Of a stretch of DNA of 64,000 nt, positions 11,868 through 21,500 are shown piece by piece; position 1 is the stretch's first letter; each line of letters begins with the position of its first letter. The position numbers and the translations under genes are program-made. Under the pieces are notes generated by a model, which searched no databases, was not told the origin of the DNA, and saw only the letters and a program-made list of their open reading frames with translations. The DNA comes from Sequoia sempervirens (taxonomy: Eukaryota; Streptophyta; Pinopsida; Cupressales; Cupressaceae), in contig VDFB02000003.1 of the NCBI GenBank assembly GCA_007258455.2, forward strand, positions 41,047,986-41,111,985. Reading direction: 5' to 3'.

Positions 11868-13508
11868 TCACGCCGGGGATCGGCCATTGGTGGTGGGAAG
11901 GGATCCGTAGCATCCTTTAAAAAGAGGGGGCCGGCGTGGGAGGAACATCTTCTGACAAATGAGGGTGAGGGAAAGTCCGCCATAGTGAGGCGCGAAGATG
12001 CCCGAGGCATTTATAAACGGTTGGGCTTGCGAATATTGGGAAAATCCCCCAGGATAAGATGGGCTAGAAACAGAGGGTGGAGGTCCCGGACGAATGGCAG
12101 GAGTTGCCAATTGAGCAGGGGCGGACGTGAAAGAATGAGATGCAAGAGAGGAAGGAGCGAAATGTACCTGCTGACTGGTCGGCGGTGGCATTTGGATCGT
12201 CTGGGACTCGACCGCAACCTCTGGCATTTGACTAGCAGCGGGTGTTTCCCCTTCGGCCGGTTCATGTGAAACTGTCCCAATAACACTTTCCGTGCGTTGT
12301 CTTTTCGCGGGGGGACACTCACTAACCTCGGCAGTCGGATCTTTCTGCTGGGGCACTAGCCTGACCGATTTAGCGGCCCATGTGCGCGTAAGTGAGCTCC
12401 TTGATATGTTAAAGCGCACATTAGTGCCGACATAGGCGGGATGCTCGGGGGCATCACCTTCCTGCGAAGATATCGCCCTCTCTTCCTCCTGCTCATCGGA
12501 ACCTTCCGCTTCGCTCTTGTTAGCGCTGGAGGTCAGGCTGGGATGGCCTTCATCCCAGTGTCTTTCAAATTCCTGGTCGTCCTTCAATTTATTATAAGGA
12601 GCCTTCAACTGCCCTGTTTCCTGGTGGTATCTCCAGAAAGCTTTTATTTTTTCATCGCTCCATTCCTCGTCCACTTTCAACTTGTTAAGCATGCTGCGCT
12701 CTATCGGAAAGTTGTCCCTGGCCACGGCCACTGGAAAGTAGAACTTGTGCCATGGGCCTTTGGTATCCGGCGTAGGGATTTGTGCCAATTCAACCAGATC
12801 TTCATCTTTATCAGTCCGGTTATTACGCCGCTTCTCCCAGTATGGTCGGGAAACATGTGTAACTCTCATATGCGGCTCAGGTAGGTCATTGAAAGGGTTG
12901 TAATCCCACTTATCATTTACTAATACTAGCCCTAGGTGTGCCAGCTTGTCCCCTAGCAGCTGATGCGATCGCTTTTTGACAAGCGTTATTGACTTGAAGC
13001 TCTTCGGGCAACTGAAGAATCCCTTCTTTTTGACCCTTTTGCTGCTACAAAACATGAAATCAATGACGCATACCTGCCGGTAAACCTCCAGCGCGAGCAC
13101 TCTATCGGTGATGCAAGCCGGGAGCAGGAAAGGCCTGTCAATAAAGCCCCTCATTCGAAGGATCGTGAAATCCTTGCCCAGGAACCAGTCGCAAGCGGGG
13201 ATGTAGCTTTGCAGAAATCCAGTCTGCTCAGTGTTAAGCCGGACGATATCACCCTCTCCGATCAAATCATTCAGGACCGGGGCTATGAAATAGTCCGCGA
13301 AGGCATAGTAGTCATATGTTGCGGAAAGGTAGGGTGTCCATGTAGATACCGGCTTTCTTTTATTCTGCTCATCAAAAATTGATAGTGGGAAAAATCGGGC
13401 GAAGAAATCCGGATTCTGATGCAGGAACATGTGGACCAGGTAGGAAAGAAACCTAAATTTCTTCTCCGCCTGATAATTCTCTATTTGCTGTATCATTTCC
13501 TCGACCAT
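11868..13508 (-). CDS. Accessory protein A of the Tat-like element, C-terminal frame
   Basis: This 546-codon frame begins MVEEMIQQIENYQAEKKF. The first 330 residues or so are globular, with many Trp, Tyr and Phe residues. The remainder is low-complexity: acidic around residues 335-360 (SEAEGSDEQEEE), then Pro/Ser/Gln-rich. A basic cluster PPAKRQRTE near residue 420 looks like a nuclear localisation signal. The final 40 residues may be out of frame. The protein is not a known gag or pol domain. It directly follows the 326-codon frame and probably belonged to the same protein before a frameshift. Its nuclear signal would suit a regulator or an integration partner, but that is speculation. Confidence 0.6.
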   Translation of the reverse strand: MVEEMIQQIENYQAEKKFRFLSYLVHMFLHQNPDFFARFFPLSIFDEQNKRKPVSTWTPYLSATYDYYAFADYFIAPVLNDLIGEGDIVRLNTEQTGFLQSYIPACDWFLGKDFTILRMRGFIDRPFLLPACITDRVLALEVYRQVCVIDFMFCSSKRVKKKGFFSCPKSFKSITLVKKRSHQLLGDKLAHLGLVLVNDKWDYNPFNDLPEPHMRVTHVSRPYWEKRRNNRTDKDEDLVELAQIPTPDTKGPWHKFYFPVAVARDNFPIERSMLNKLKVDEEWSDEKIKAFWRYHQETGQLKAPYNKLKDDQEFERHWDEGHPSLTSSANKSEAEGSDEQEEERAISSQEGDAPEHPAYVGTNVRFNISRSSLTRTWAAKSVRLVPQQKDPTAEVSECPPAKRQRTESVIGTVSHEPAEGETPAASQMPEVAVESQTIQMPPPTSQQVHFAPSSLASHSFTSAPAQLATPAIRPGPPPSVSSPSYPGGFSQYSQAQPFINASGIFAPHYGGLSLTLICQKMFLPRRPPLFKGCYGSLPTTNGRSPA

Positions 13509-14473
13509 GAACTCGGAAAATCATACCAGAAAAGTTCATGCTGCCTGTGAAACTGTATTGCAGGGCCCAACTGAAAATCCTCGATCTTTTCATCGGAATC
13601 ACGGCCACAAACAAATGCCAGCATAGATATGGGGTCCTGGAGGTCATCGCGGAATGAACCGCGCAACAATGGGATGCTCGGTGCCTTAGCAGACACGATA
13701 CCCTTCTTATTAGTCTCCTCTAATAGGAAATCGGAGCCGGTTTTCATCCTTTTCCATATCCTTTCCCCTTTGCTTGGGCGGAAATATTCGATTTTCTCCT
13801 TTCTTTTCCTGGGGTCAGGAATGCATAACATATGCCAGATGGCTTCCGGGCCGATATGAACCCTTAAATTGCGACCCTCAATGCAGTGGGTCTTTGGATT
13901 ATAGCGTTGAACAGCTGCGTCGACTACCTCCGGGCAATAGTGCACGAATGGGACCATGTATTGTGGCAAACCGCTATACCAGACTCTACTTGCCGTTGCC
14001 TTCTCCGCCGCTGGTGCTGATAACCTTGCGCAAGCCGCCTCTCTAAGAGACTTAGGGTTCCTAGCAAGCTTTGGATCGTAGATATTAGCCCACTTTTCTC
14101 CAACCTTTTTAGGGTTATTCCACTCTTTGGGCTTCTCTAGCTCCTCTGTGTTGGGTCTCCTCACCTTCTGGGGTATACCAGGAGTGGCATACGCTACATC
14201 ATCGTACACGTAAACCTCAGCCGAAGAACGAATAGCCGAATACAGTTCCTGGCTAATCCCTTCCTCTGCTGGCTGAGCTGAAGATTCTGCCATCTTTCTT
14301 CGCGGCAGGACTTGAAGGTTCGCTGGCCTTTGAATACGCTTGCACTGGAAATACAGACAGAAAACACTTCGCGCACTCCTTAGCTTTTTGGAAAAAGACT
14401 TAGGGACAATAAGCGTTATCATGCAATAATAGCAACTTTCCTCAAGGTGGTAGGCGAGCGCGAGCCCTTGCAT
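13493..14473 (-). CDS. Accessory protein A of the Tat-like element, N-terminal frame
   Basis: This 326-codon frame has ATG at 14473 and an alternative start at 14293 (MAESSAQPAEEG). It is rich in basic and aromatic residues, with blocks such as GLPQYMVPFVHYCPEVVDA and HIGPEAIWHMLCIPDP. I do not recognise the family; some resemblance in style to plant mobile-domain proteins is too weak to use as a name. The last codons (PSSWSRK, then stop) overlap the start of the next frame by 16 bp, and the neighbouring frame there reads FMVEEM, which continues the sequence naturally. I infer that one 1-nt deletion near 13515 split a single larger protein. Confidence 0.55.
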   Translation of the reverse strand: MQGLALAYHLEESCYYCMITLIVPKSFSKKLRSARSVFCLYFQCKRIQRPANLQVLPRRKMAESSAQPAEEGISQELYSAIRSSAEVYVYDDVAYATPGIPQKVRRPNTEELEKPKEWNNPKKVGEKWANIYDPKLARNPKSLREAACARLSAPAAEKATASRVWYSGLPQYMVPFVHYCPEVVDAAVQRYNPKTHCIEGRNLRVHIGPEAIWHMLCIPDPRKRKEKIEYFRPSKGERIWKRMKTGSDFLLEETNKKGIVSAKAPSIPLLRGSFRDDLQDPISMLAFVCGRDSDEKIEDFQLGPAIQFHRQHELFWYDFPSSWSRK

Positions 14474-14491
14474 TTAATTCGGCATGTACCG

Positions 14492-14749
14492 TTAACTCCA
14501 CAACTCGTGCAAGATGAGCTGATTGCTTTTTCCGAGGTGGCTGGATTTCATCATTGCTTTTAGAATATCGTGTGATACGCCCTGATTTCCTTGGAAATTG
14601 AGCTTGCAACTGGCCTCCTTGCGTTGTGTTAGCATGTACCGGTAATTAATATCCCAGGCCGGAATGATTACGCCAAGCAAACGATCACCGCCTGAAAGAG
14701 ATACGAATATCGCCTCGGGCTCTGGGATGCGCTTGAGATTTGACACCAT
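14492..14749 (-). CDS. Small accessory frame of the Tat-like element (85 codons)
   Basis: It starts at ATG 14749 just after a TATA-like motif and ends at 14492, 18 bp before the next frame on the same strand. The protein begins MVSNLKRIPEPEAIFVSLSG and has no recognised domain. It may be the first exon or an upstream piece of the larger accessory gene that follows. Its size makes a chance frame possible. Confidence 0.35.
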   Translation of the reverse strand: MVSNLKRIPEPEAIFVSLSGGDRLLGVIIPAWDINYRYMLTQRKEASCKLNFQGNQGVSHDILKAMMKSSHLGKSNQLILHELWS

Positions 14750-14789
14750 AGCATACGGCCATACATCCCTTCATCAGCAAGTGCCACCC

Positions 14790-14797
14790 TTTTAAAG
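14790..14797 (-). promoter_or_regulatory. TATA-like element facing the sense accessory frames
   Basis: On the minus strand the sequence GCTTTAAAAGGG provides a TTTAAAAG core 41 bp before the ATG at 14749. With the TATA box at 14956 it would form a divergent promoter interval of about 350 bp between two start codons. The evidence is motif and position only. Confidence 0.35.
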
Positions 14798-14955
14798 CTC
14801 AATTAATTAACTTGATTTAATTAAGCATGCCTTGAGCCGTGCTACCATGCGTGTGCCAGCCCAAAACGTGAACAAACGCAGACTCGGCCCTCGAGATTGT
14901 AGCCAATATACATCACGTTGCTTACGGCGGACTGGCATATGTCTTGTCAATTTTC

Positions 14956-14963
14956 TATAAATA
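14956..14963 (+). promoter_or_regulatory. TATA box of the antisense accessory gene
   Basis: TATAAATA followed by GG matches the plant core-promoter consensus. Transcription would start near 14990, leaving a 5' leader of roughly 110 nt before ATG 15103. Confidence 0.55.
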
Positions 14964-15102
14964 GGCCGGTAGATAGCAAACATACACACTTTGCGTCGAG
15001 AAGTGATAGGCAAGTAGAATATTGCTAAGCGAGTCTTTTCATAGGTTAGGTAGTAAGCAGCTTTCGGCATACTTAGCAGATTTAGGAATAGTCCTAGGAG
15101 AG

Positions 15103-15747
15103 ATGGATACTCCCATTCGCCTGACCTCCTTCAAATCACAAACAGCATTTGTAGGTGAAATCTCCACCAGGAGGCTTAAGAGAATGACGAAGAACAAGCA
15201 CTCGCTGGTTTTAGTAGCCATTAAGTGGGTTCTCGGCAAAGACTGTGTGGAGTATGAAGATAAGCATCGGGTGAACACCGATGTGTGCTCACACTTTGTG
15301 GCGTCTATGCTAGACATTTGTGTCCCTCGGCCTCTTGTATTGAAGCTAGTCAAAGAAATCTTCCCGAAGAAGTACCTGAACGGGCTTGGCGAGGTTGTCA
15401 CACACGCTGCGTATGGAATCGGCCTGCCATCAGCCAGCGACCTACGTCGCTATATTGAAGAAGAAGCTGTCGTGGCTTGGCTACCATTCCTTAGCGGATT
15501 CCGCCTGCAGACCCGTGGTCAGCATCAGCAAAGGGTTACCCAGGCTCTTCACTTCCTGTTCAGAAGCTACAACGTGATACCATTCTACGACGTAGAGTGG
15601 TATACTGACTTCAGGGACCTGGTGTACCCACCGCCGACGACAGCCGCGCTTCATGATGCTGCCAGTGCCGCCGAGGAACCTGTTGATGAGGAGGAAGCGG
15701 ACGCTGTCTTGAATGCGTCAGTTGCTGCTAGCCACTCCTGCGGATAA
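15103..15747 (+). CDS. Antisense accessory protein carried by the Tat-like element
   Basis: A 214-codon frame lies on the strand opposite to gag-pol. The open frame extends upstream to about 15022, but the first ATG is at 15103. A TATA box (14956-14963) lies 140 bp before that ATG. The protein has a compact N-terminal two thirds (for example VLGKDCVEYEDKHRVNTDV and LVYPPP near the end of the domain) and an acidic Ala/Glu-rich tail. No signal peptide or membrane segment is seen, and I do not recognise the fold. Antisense frames are known in some Tat-branch elements, such as maize Grande, which makes a conserved element gene more likely than a chance frame. It is intact, unlike the sense-strand genes of the same copy. 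Confidence 0.65.
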   Translation: MDTPIRLTSFKSQTAFVGEISTRRLKRMTKNKHSLVLVAIKWVLGKDCVEYEDKHRVNTDVCSHFVASMLDICVPRPLVLKLVKEIFPKKYLNGLGEVVTHAAYGIGLPSASDLRRYIEEEAVVAWLPFLSGFRLQTRGQHQQRVTQALHFLFRSYNVIPFYDVEWYTDFRDLVYPPPTTAALHDAASAAEEPVDEEEADAVLNASVAASHSCG

Positions 15748-16155
15748 ATGGTCCCCTTGCCTTGGTGTTCGTTGATGTAACCCCTTTGCTCCGTATCAGC
15801 CTGATAAAAGGCCAACGTATATATATATGCTCTAATACTTTGTATATTTGAAAATCGGCATTCATGCCATTTTGTAACTCAGAAACATGTATATAAAAAT
15901 ATACGTCTCTTTTTGTTGTGAAATTTTATGCTCCTGTTTGCTTCTGCGTGCAATTTTTCTGGGTTTGTCAATTTTGTATGTTTTGTCTCTGTTTATGAGC
16001 ATACTTTTGTGTTTTAAGAACTCCGGTGCTTTACCCACTAACAATGATAAGCGAATACATAACAAGTCAATTGGTTTTAGCAAAAGGATAGGCCAAAAAT
16101 AGGAAAGGAAAAAGAAAAAGCGTTATTTACAACTGTACAGGGTAGGGCTTGACGC

Positions 16156-18303
16156 TTAATGGAACAATTTAAGGTGAATCCCATTAACCGGGATTCCTAG
16201 GGGCTCCTGTTCCATATTTTCCAGCTCGAAGGCATTGTGTTGCATGCACCGAATGATCTTGAAGGGTCCTTCCCATAGGCTATCAAACTTACCATGCTGA
16301 CCTGGCTTCGCAGCCCTGCTGTCGTATTTTAGCACTAAATCTCCACTTTTTAGGCCTTGGTCGGAAGCCTTTTTGTCAAACCACCGTTTGACCACCTGTT
16401 GACGGCCAGTCATGGCCTTTAGGGAATTCTCCCTTTTTTCTTGTACTTCTAATAGTTCGGCAAGCCGAACTTCCATGGCGTCATTCTGTTCTATCTCAAG
16501 AGATTTCAACAACTGTATCGCCGGAATTTCCATAGAGATAGGTAGCAGCGCTTCTTTCCCATATACTAGCTCATAGGGCGAAGTCTTGAGGACTTGTTTA
16601 GGAGTTATGCGGTTGGCCCAGAGTGCTTTTCGGAGGTTTTTGTGCCATTCCCTTTGGTGTTCTGAGCCCACTTTTTTGAGGAGTCGGACTAAACTCTTGT
16701 TTGTTGACTCGGCTAGGCCATTTCCCTGTGGATAATAGTTTGAAGATGTTTTAAGGAATATGTCATTTTTCAATGCAAAGTGACATACCTTTGTGCCTAC
16801 AAATGCCCTAGCATTGTCCGAAATGATCGTCTTCGGAGGGCCGAACCTCGTCACCAGAGCCTCGAGGAAGTCCACAATCTCTACCTCCGTTGCCTCTTTA
16901 AGGGGAACAGCTTCAGCCCACCTTGTGAAGTAGTCTGTAGCTGTTAAAATCCATTTATGTCCAGAACTGGAAACCGGGTTGATCATTCCGATAAAGTCCA
17001 AGCCCCATTGAGCAAATGGTTCATCCGCCACGATAGGTTTCAGGGGCATCGCTGAATTCTTCCTTCTGTCGGAGAATAACTGACATTTTTTGCAAGTCTT
17101 TACCAGAGAGTAGGAATCATTGAAAAGTGTGGGCCAGTAATATCCAGCCCGTAGGACCTTGATGGCTGTAGTTTTAGCGGAGAAATGTCCACCTTCGTCG
17201 CTATTGTGAAATGCGTCGAGGATCTTCTGCGCCTCCCCTGAAGTAACACATCGTAGGAGCACACCATTAAAATTCCTTTTGAAAAGGACTCCTTCTATCA
17301 GCGTGTATCCGCAATTCTGGAGCCGGTAATACCTTCTTTTCTGGGATGAGAGGCCTGGCGGGTACCTTCCGGTTCGCATGAAATTCATTCTATCTTTCAG
17401 CCAATCGTCCTCCGATCCCGATCCGTTTATCAGGACAAGTTCTGACTGTTCCTCTTTAGCAGGCATCTCCACTTCCTGTGTCATATACTCACACAGACCT
17501 CTACCTTTGATAGTCCTGGTGGGCCTGACCTCAATGTCATACTCCAGGATCTTGGTGATCCAATTAGCCCTTTTTTCTATGATTTCTCCCTCCATGATGT
17601 ATTCCCGCACACTAGAATGTGCGACATATACCAGGACTTTGCTACAGGAAATTAGATGGTGGAACTTTTTAAGCCCCTTTACTATTGCGAAAGCCTGTCT
17701 TTCGACGAAGTTATAATTCACTTCATATTCCTTTAAGGTTCGGGAATAGAACGCAACTGGATGCTCTCCCTTTCCTTCTCTATCTTTTTGAGTCAGAACA
17801 GTAGCGATACTAGACTTGCTACTGAAAGCATACATTATAAAATCTTTATGTTGATCTGGATTGATCAACACTAGGGCTGATGAGATTGCTTCCTTGACCT
17901 TCTCAAATGCCTCCCTCGCCTTTGTTGTCCACTTGAAAATTTGATCATTTTTCAGCATTAGGGTGATCGGCCTAATTATTCCCGCAAAATCGGAAATAAA
18001 TTTACTGACGAAATTTACTTTGCCCAGAAAAGATTGGACACCTTTCTTATTCACCGGGAGAGGAAGCTCCTTTATAGCCTTTACTCGTTCTGGGTCAATT
18101 GAAATACCTTCCTTCGACACAACATGTCCTAACAGCTTACCCTGAGGTACTCCGAACACACATTTCCTCGGGTTTAAGGAAATCCCGAACTCTTGGCACT
18201 TTTGAAACACCAACTCCAAATGATCGAAATGATCATCTTTAGATTTGGAGAACACAGTAAGATCATCCAAATAGATTAGGATAATCTTATTGATCAGCTG
18301 CTA
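16156..18303 (-). CDS. Tat-like RT C-terminus, degenerate Ty3 RNase H and integrase
   Basis: The open frame runs on from the frameshift; the YLDD catalytic box is at 18273-18262. Counting residues from the Leu of YLDD, about 130-265 is the Ty3-type RNase H, but its acidic positions are replaced (Phe149, Gln192, Ala217), so it should be inactive. The integrase follows: zinc-binding His355, His362, Cys393 and Cys396, then catalytic Asp425, Asp485 and Glu521 with the D,D-35-E spacing intact. A GPF motif near 668-670 ends the conserved part and there is no chromodomain. The frame stops at 16156, followed leftward by the accessory region. Confidence 0.9.
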
Positions 18304-18554
18304 AATGCGACGTCCATAGCTCTCTGGAAGGTTGCCCCTGCATTAGATAAACCAAAAGGCATTTTAGCGTATGCAAACGTCCCCCACTTGGTGGTGAACG
18401 TAGTCTTGTGCTGATCTTCCTCTCTTACTCGAATCTGGTTATAGCCAGAGAAGCCATCCAGTAGAGAGAACATTTCCGATCCCGCGACAGTTTGGAGGAT
18501 TGACTCCATAGAAGGCAAGGGATAGTGGTCCTTCAGAGATGCTTTATTTAGGTC
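18294..18554 (-). pseudogene. RT palm segment between nonsense codon and frameshift
   Basis: This stretch continues the RT in the same frame as gag after the TGA at 18555-18557. It shows SLLDGFSGYNQIRV (first catalytic Asp of the palm) and KMPFGLSNAGATFQRAMD (the primer-grip side of the palm), then ends at a TGA at 18294-18296. Across that point the reading continues in another frame directly into the YLDD box, so a single-base indel near 18297-18303 has broken the gene. Confidence 0.85.
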
Positions 18555-21500
18555 TCAGAAATCTACGCATAAGCGGATATCACCATTCTTCTTTCGGACT
18601 GGTACCAGATTTGATACCCAAGTACTATGTTTAATTGGGAAGACAATACGCGACTCAATGAGCTTGGTTAGCTCTTGTGCCATCAAGGCTTCAACTTTAG
18701 GGTTGACCGGCCGCTGTTTCTGTCGGATTGGCTTCGCACCTTCTGTTAGCTCAATAGTATGTTGAATGATACCAGGATCATAACCTTCCAGATCATCGTA
18801 GGACCAGGCCACTACTCCATATTTCTCACAGAAATTGATAAGCCTTTCTCTATCTTGCTGTGAGACATCTTTTCCGACCCGAAGGTTCCTGTCATCGGAA
18901 ACCCGAAGATTCTCATAATCACCTTTTTCCGCCACGAACTTCCACTTATCATTTCGGGCGTCACTACAATCAAATTTTTTTTTGAGAGTAACCAATCCTT
19001 TCGGAAGCTTATTTGATTTCAGCTGCATAATTTGTCCCTCGTAGGCCTCAGCGATCTTTGGTTGGAGTTGATCGGCAAATTCCCCTGAGTGTTGAATAAA
19101 CGAGGCGATGTGTTCATCGCTCTCAAAGACTTGCCAACTTTGGTCATTATCGGGTATTGCTGGTCTAACCAACACTCGTACTGAATATTTGTTCCGAAGC
19201 AAGTCGGAGACAGGATCAAACTGAGCACCTATTACTGCCATGCGGTCTGCATCGCCATTCTGCACTCGGGGAATGGTCAGGATGTTGAAAGCTTCAAAAC
19301 TTTCTATAAGGTCCCAGATTCGATGCCGATAGGATCTCATGCGGATGTTCTTTGCTGCTGAGACTCCTCGGACCTGATTAACTACCAGTTCTGAATCTCC
19401 GAATACAATCAACTGCTTGATACCCATTCGTTCCGCTAGGCTTAGGCCTTGGACTAGACCCTCATATTCAGCCTCATTATTTGAACAAGCAAATTGGAAT
19501 CGGAAGGCCCTCAGCAACTTTTCATTCTGTGGGGATATTAGACATATCCCTGCTCCAGCTCCAACTTTGCTCCTTGCTCCGTCAAAATATAATGTCCACA
19601 GCTCACTTGCTTGGTCATCGTCGGGCTCTTTGACGACCTTCGGAAGAACTTGGTCTTCGTCATAGATCACATATGTGCCTAAACCGGTAGCATGATAATT
19701 TCCGAAGGGATCATTATTTATATGTTCACTCAACAGAGCATCTTCGCTATCACTTCGGTCTCCGTTGACCTTCTCCTCCTCCAGCAGTTCAACATTGTAC
19801 ATGTCTTGCTTGGTGATGGAGGTATGTGCGGCTTCAAAGTTAATCAGGGCCTCGTTCGCCACATGTTCGGAATGCAGAGCCTCCGATTCTATCTTCATCT
19901 TTGCGCCATGTTTGGTCCTAAGTATTAGATGTGACCAATCTAAAGACAAATAGCCGCCCACCTTTGAAGTAAACTCTCGAGAAAGGCAAAGACCAAACAT
20001 TGGCGGAACATCTATGATCACTGTATCTTGCGGGACCGTGATACTCGGGCAGGCAAATAGAGTCAGCGGAAGTGCTTTGATGACACCCACAGTATCAACC
20101 TTATTTCCATCTAGCTGCATCACCCCTTTCTTCATAGGTTCGTAGCTGAGTCCCAAGGCTTCGGCTATTAGTTTTGGCATAACCGTGGTACTAGCGCCAG
20201 AATCAATCATAGCGTTGTGTAATAGTTTCTCCCCTATAATGAGAGTCAAGAAGAAGGGTTGAGGTTTTGGCCTACCTCCGCCTTCCGCATGGGATTCCAT
20301 CGCTTTGTTTGCGAAAACCTTAGTTGGTGGCATTTGATAAACCGCCTCGGTACTGGCCAAAGGCTCGGTTAGTGTTGGGTCCATCTGTTGCTGAAGCGCT
20401 TTTTGGAGTATGGTCTTCTGCTCTGGGATAGCTAGAATGTCCCATAAAGACATATTAGCAGGTGATTTCTTCAACTGCTCCACCACATTAAGAGGTGAGG
20501 AGCTCGGAGATTTCTGCTCCTTGGCTTTTGTTATAATAATTTCCTTCCGCCGTTGAGGAGACAAGGATTCGGTCGGGCCACCAGGAATTTGATCCGAAAC
20601 GTCCTTGCACTGCGGATTGTCCGAAAGTGAAACCACGGCCTCACCGGTGAATCTTCTCTTGGAGCGTGTATTATAGTCAGACTTTACCCGCGGCGTTTCG
20701 GCAGTGGACGTGTCATTTGCAAACACCATTTCCTCGTCTTCCATCCATGAGAAGAGCGCATGATCAGGAACAATGTCGGACTCTTGCTCTAGGGACATTC
20801 CTTGTATTTGCGCGGTAAGGACCGCATTCTGCATTGCCGGGGCATATCTGTATTCTTCGTTCTCAGTCGCAATACCTTGACTATGTTGCTCTGCTATCCT
20901 TTGTTGTAAGTTGCCACGCGGACAATTTCGGGGCATATGCGCATCGTTGCAAGGGAAGCACCATGGATTGATGTCATCAATAAGATTGTTTTGTCCCGCG
21001 GTTAATTCTCTGCTAGAGCTTGGCGACGCTCCTGCCAGTGGCGTAGGCACCGGAACTATTTGGTTCATAGCCGCCGTTGGTGGGTTAGTGCGATGCGCAT
21101 TTTGATATTGATTCTGCTGATAGGTAGGCCGCCCACCTTGATAGTTCTGATACGCAGGCCGCGGAGGCATTGCTTGATTCCGCTTGAGCGTTGTTATATC
21201 ATTCGCCATAGTCCGTAGCATCTCCTTGAGGTCGCCCATCTCATTCTTCGGAGAACTCGATGTAGAGGCCAAGTTTTCAGGAGCGGCTGTATATGAGTAC
21301 GCTGACTGGGGAGTCGCTGGCGCACTGGTCGACGCCACCTCTTGTGCTACGTTTGATATCTCAGGAAATATCGGCATAACAGGTCGAGGAGGCAATTTTC
21401 CGCAGTCTATCAAGTGATTTTCTGCTTTGATAGCGGTGGCATATGCATCTGGTAAAGTGGCTCCTCCCAGAGACTTGATCATCATAGAAATGTCGGGATT

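Noticed and set aside
13493..13508. Programmed frameshift or overlapping genes between the two accessory frames
   Set aside because: No slippery heptamer or pseudoknot is evident; a simple 1-nt deletion explains the pattern better. Other copies would settle it.
15022..15102. Longer start for the antisense accessory gene
   Set aside because: The extension begins with TTG; the first ATG in frame is at 15103.
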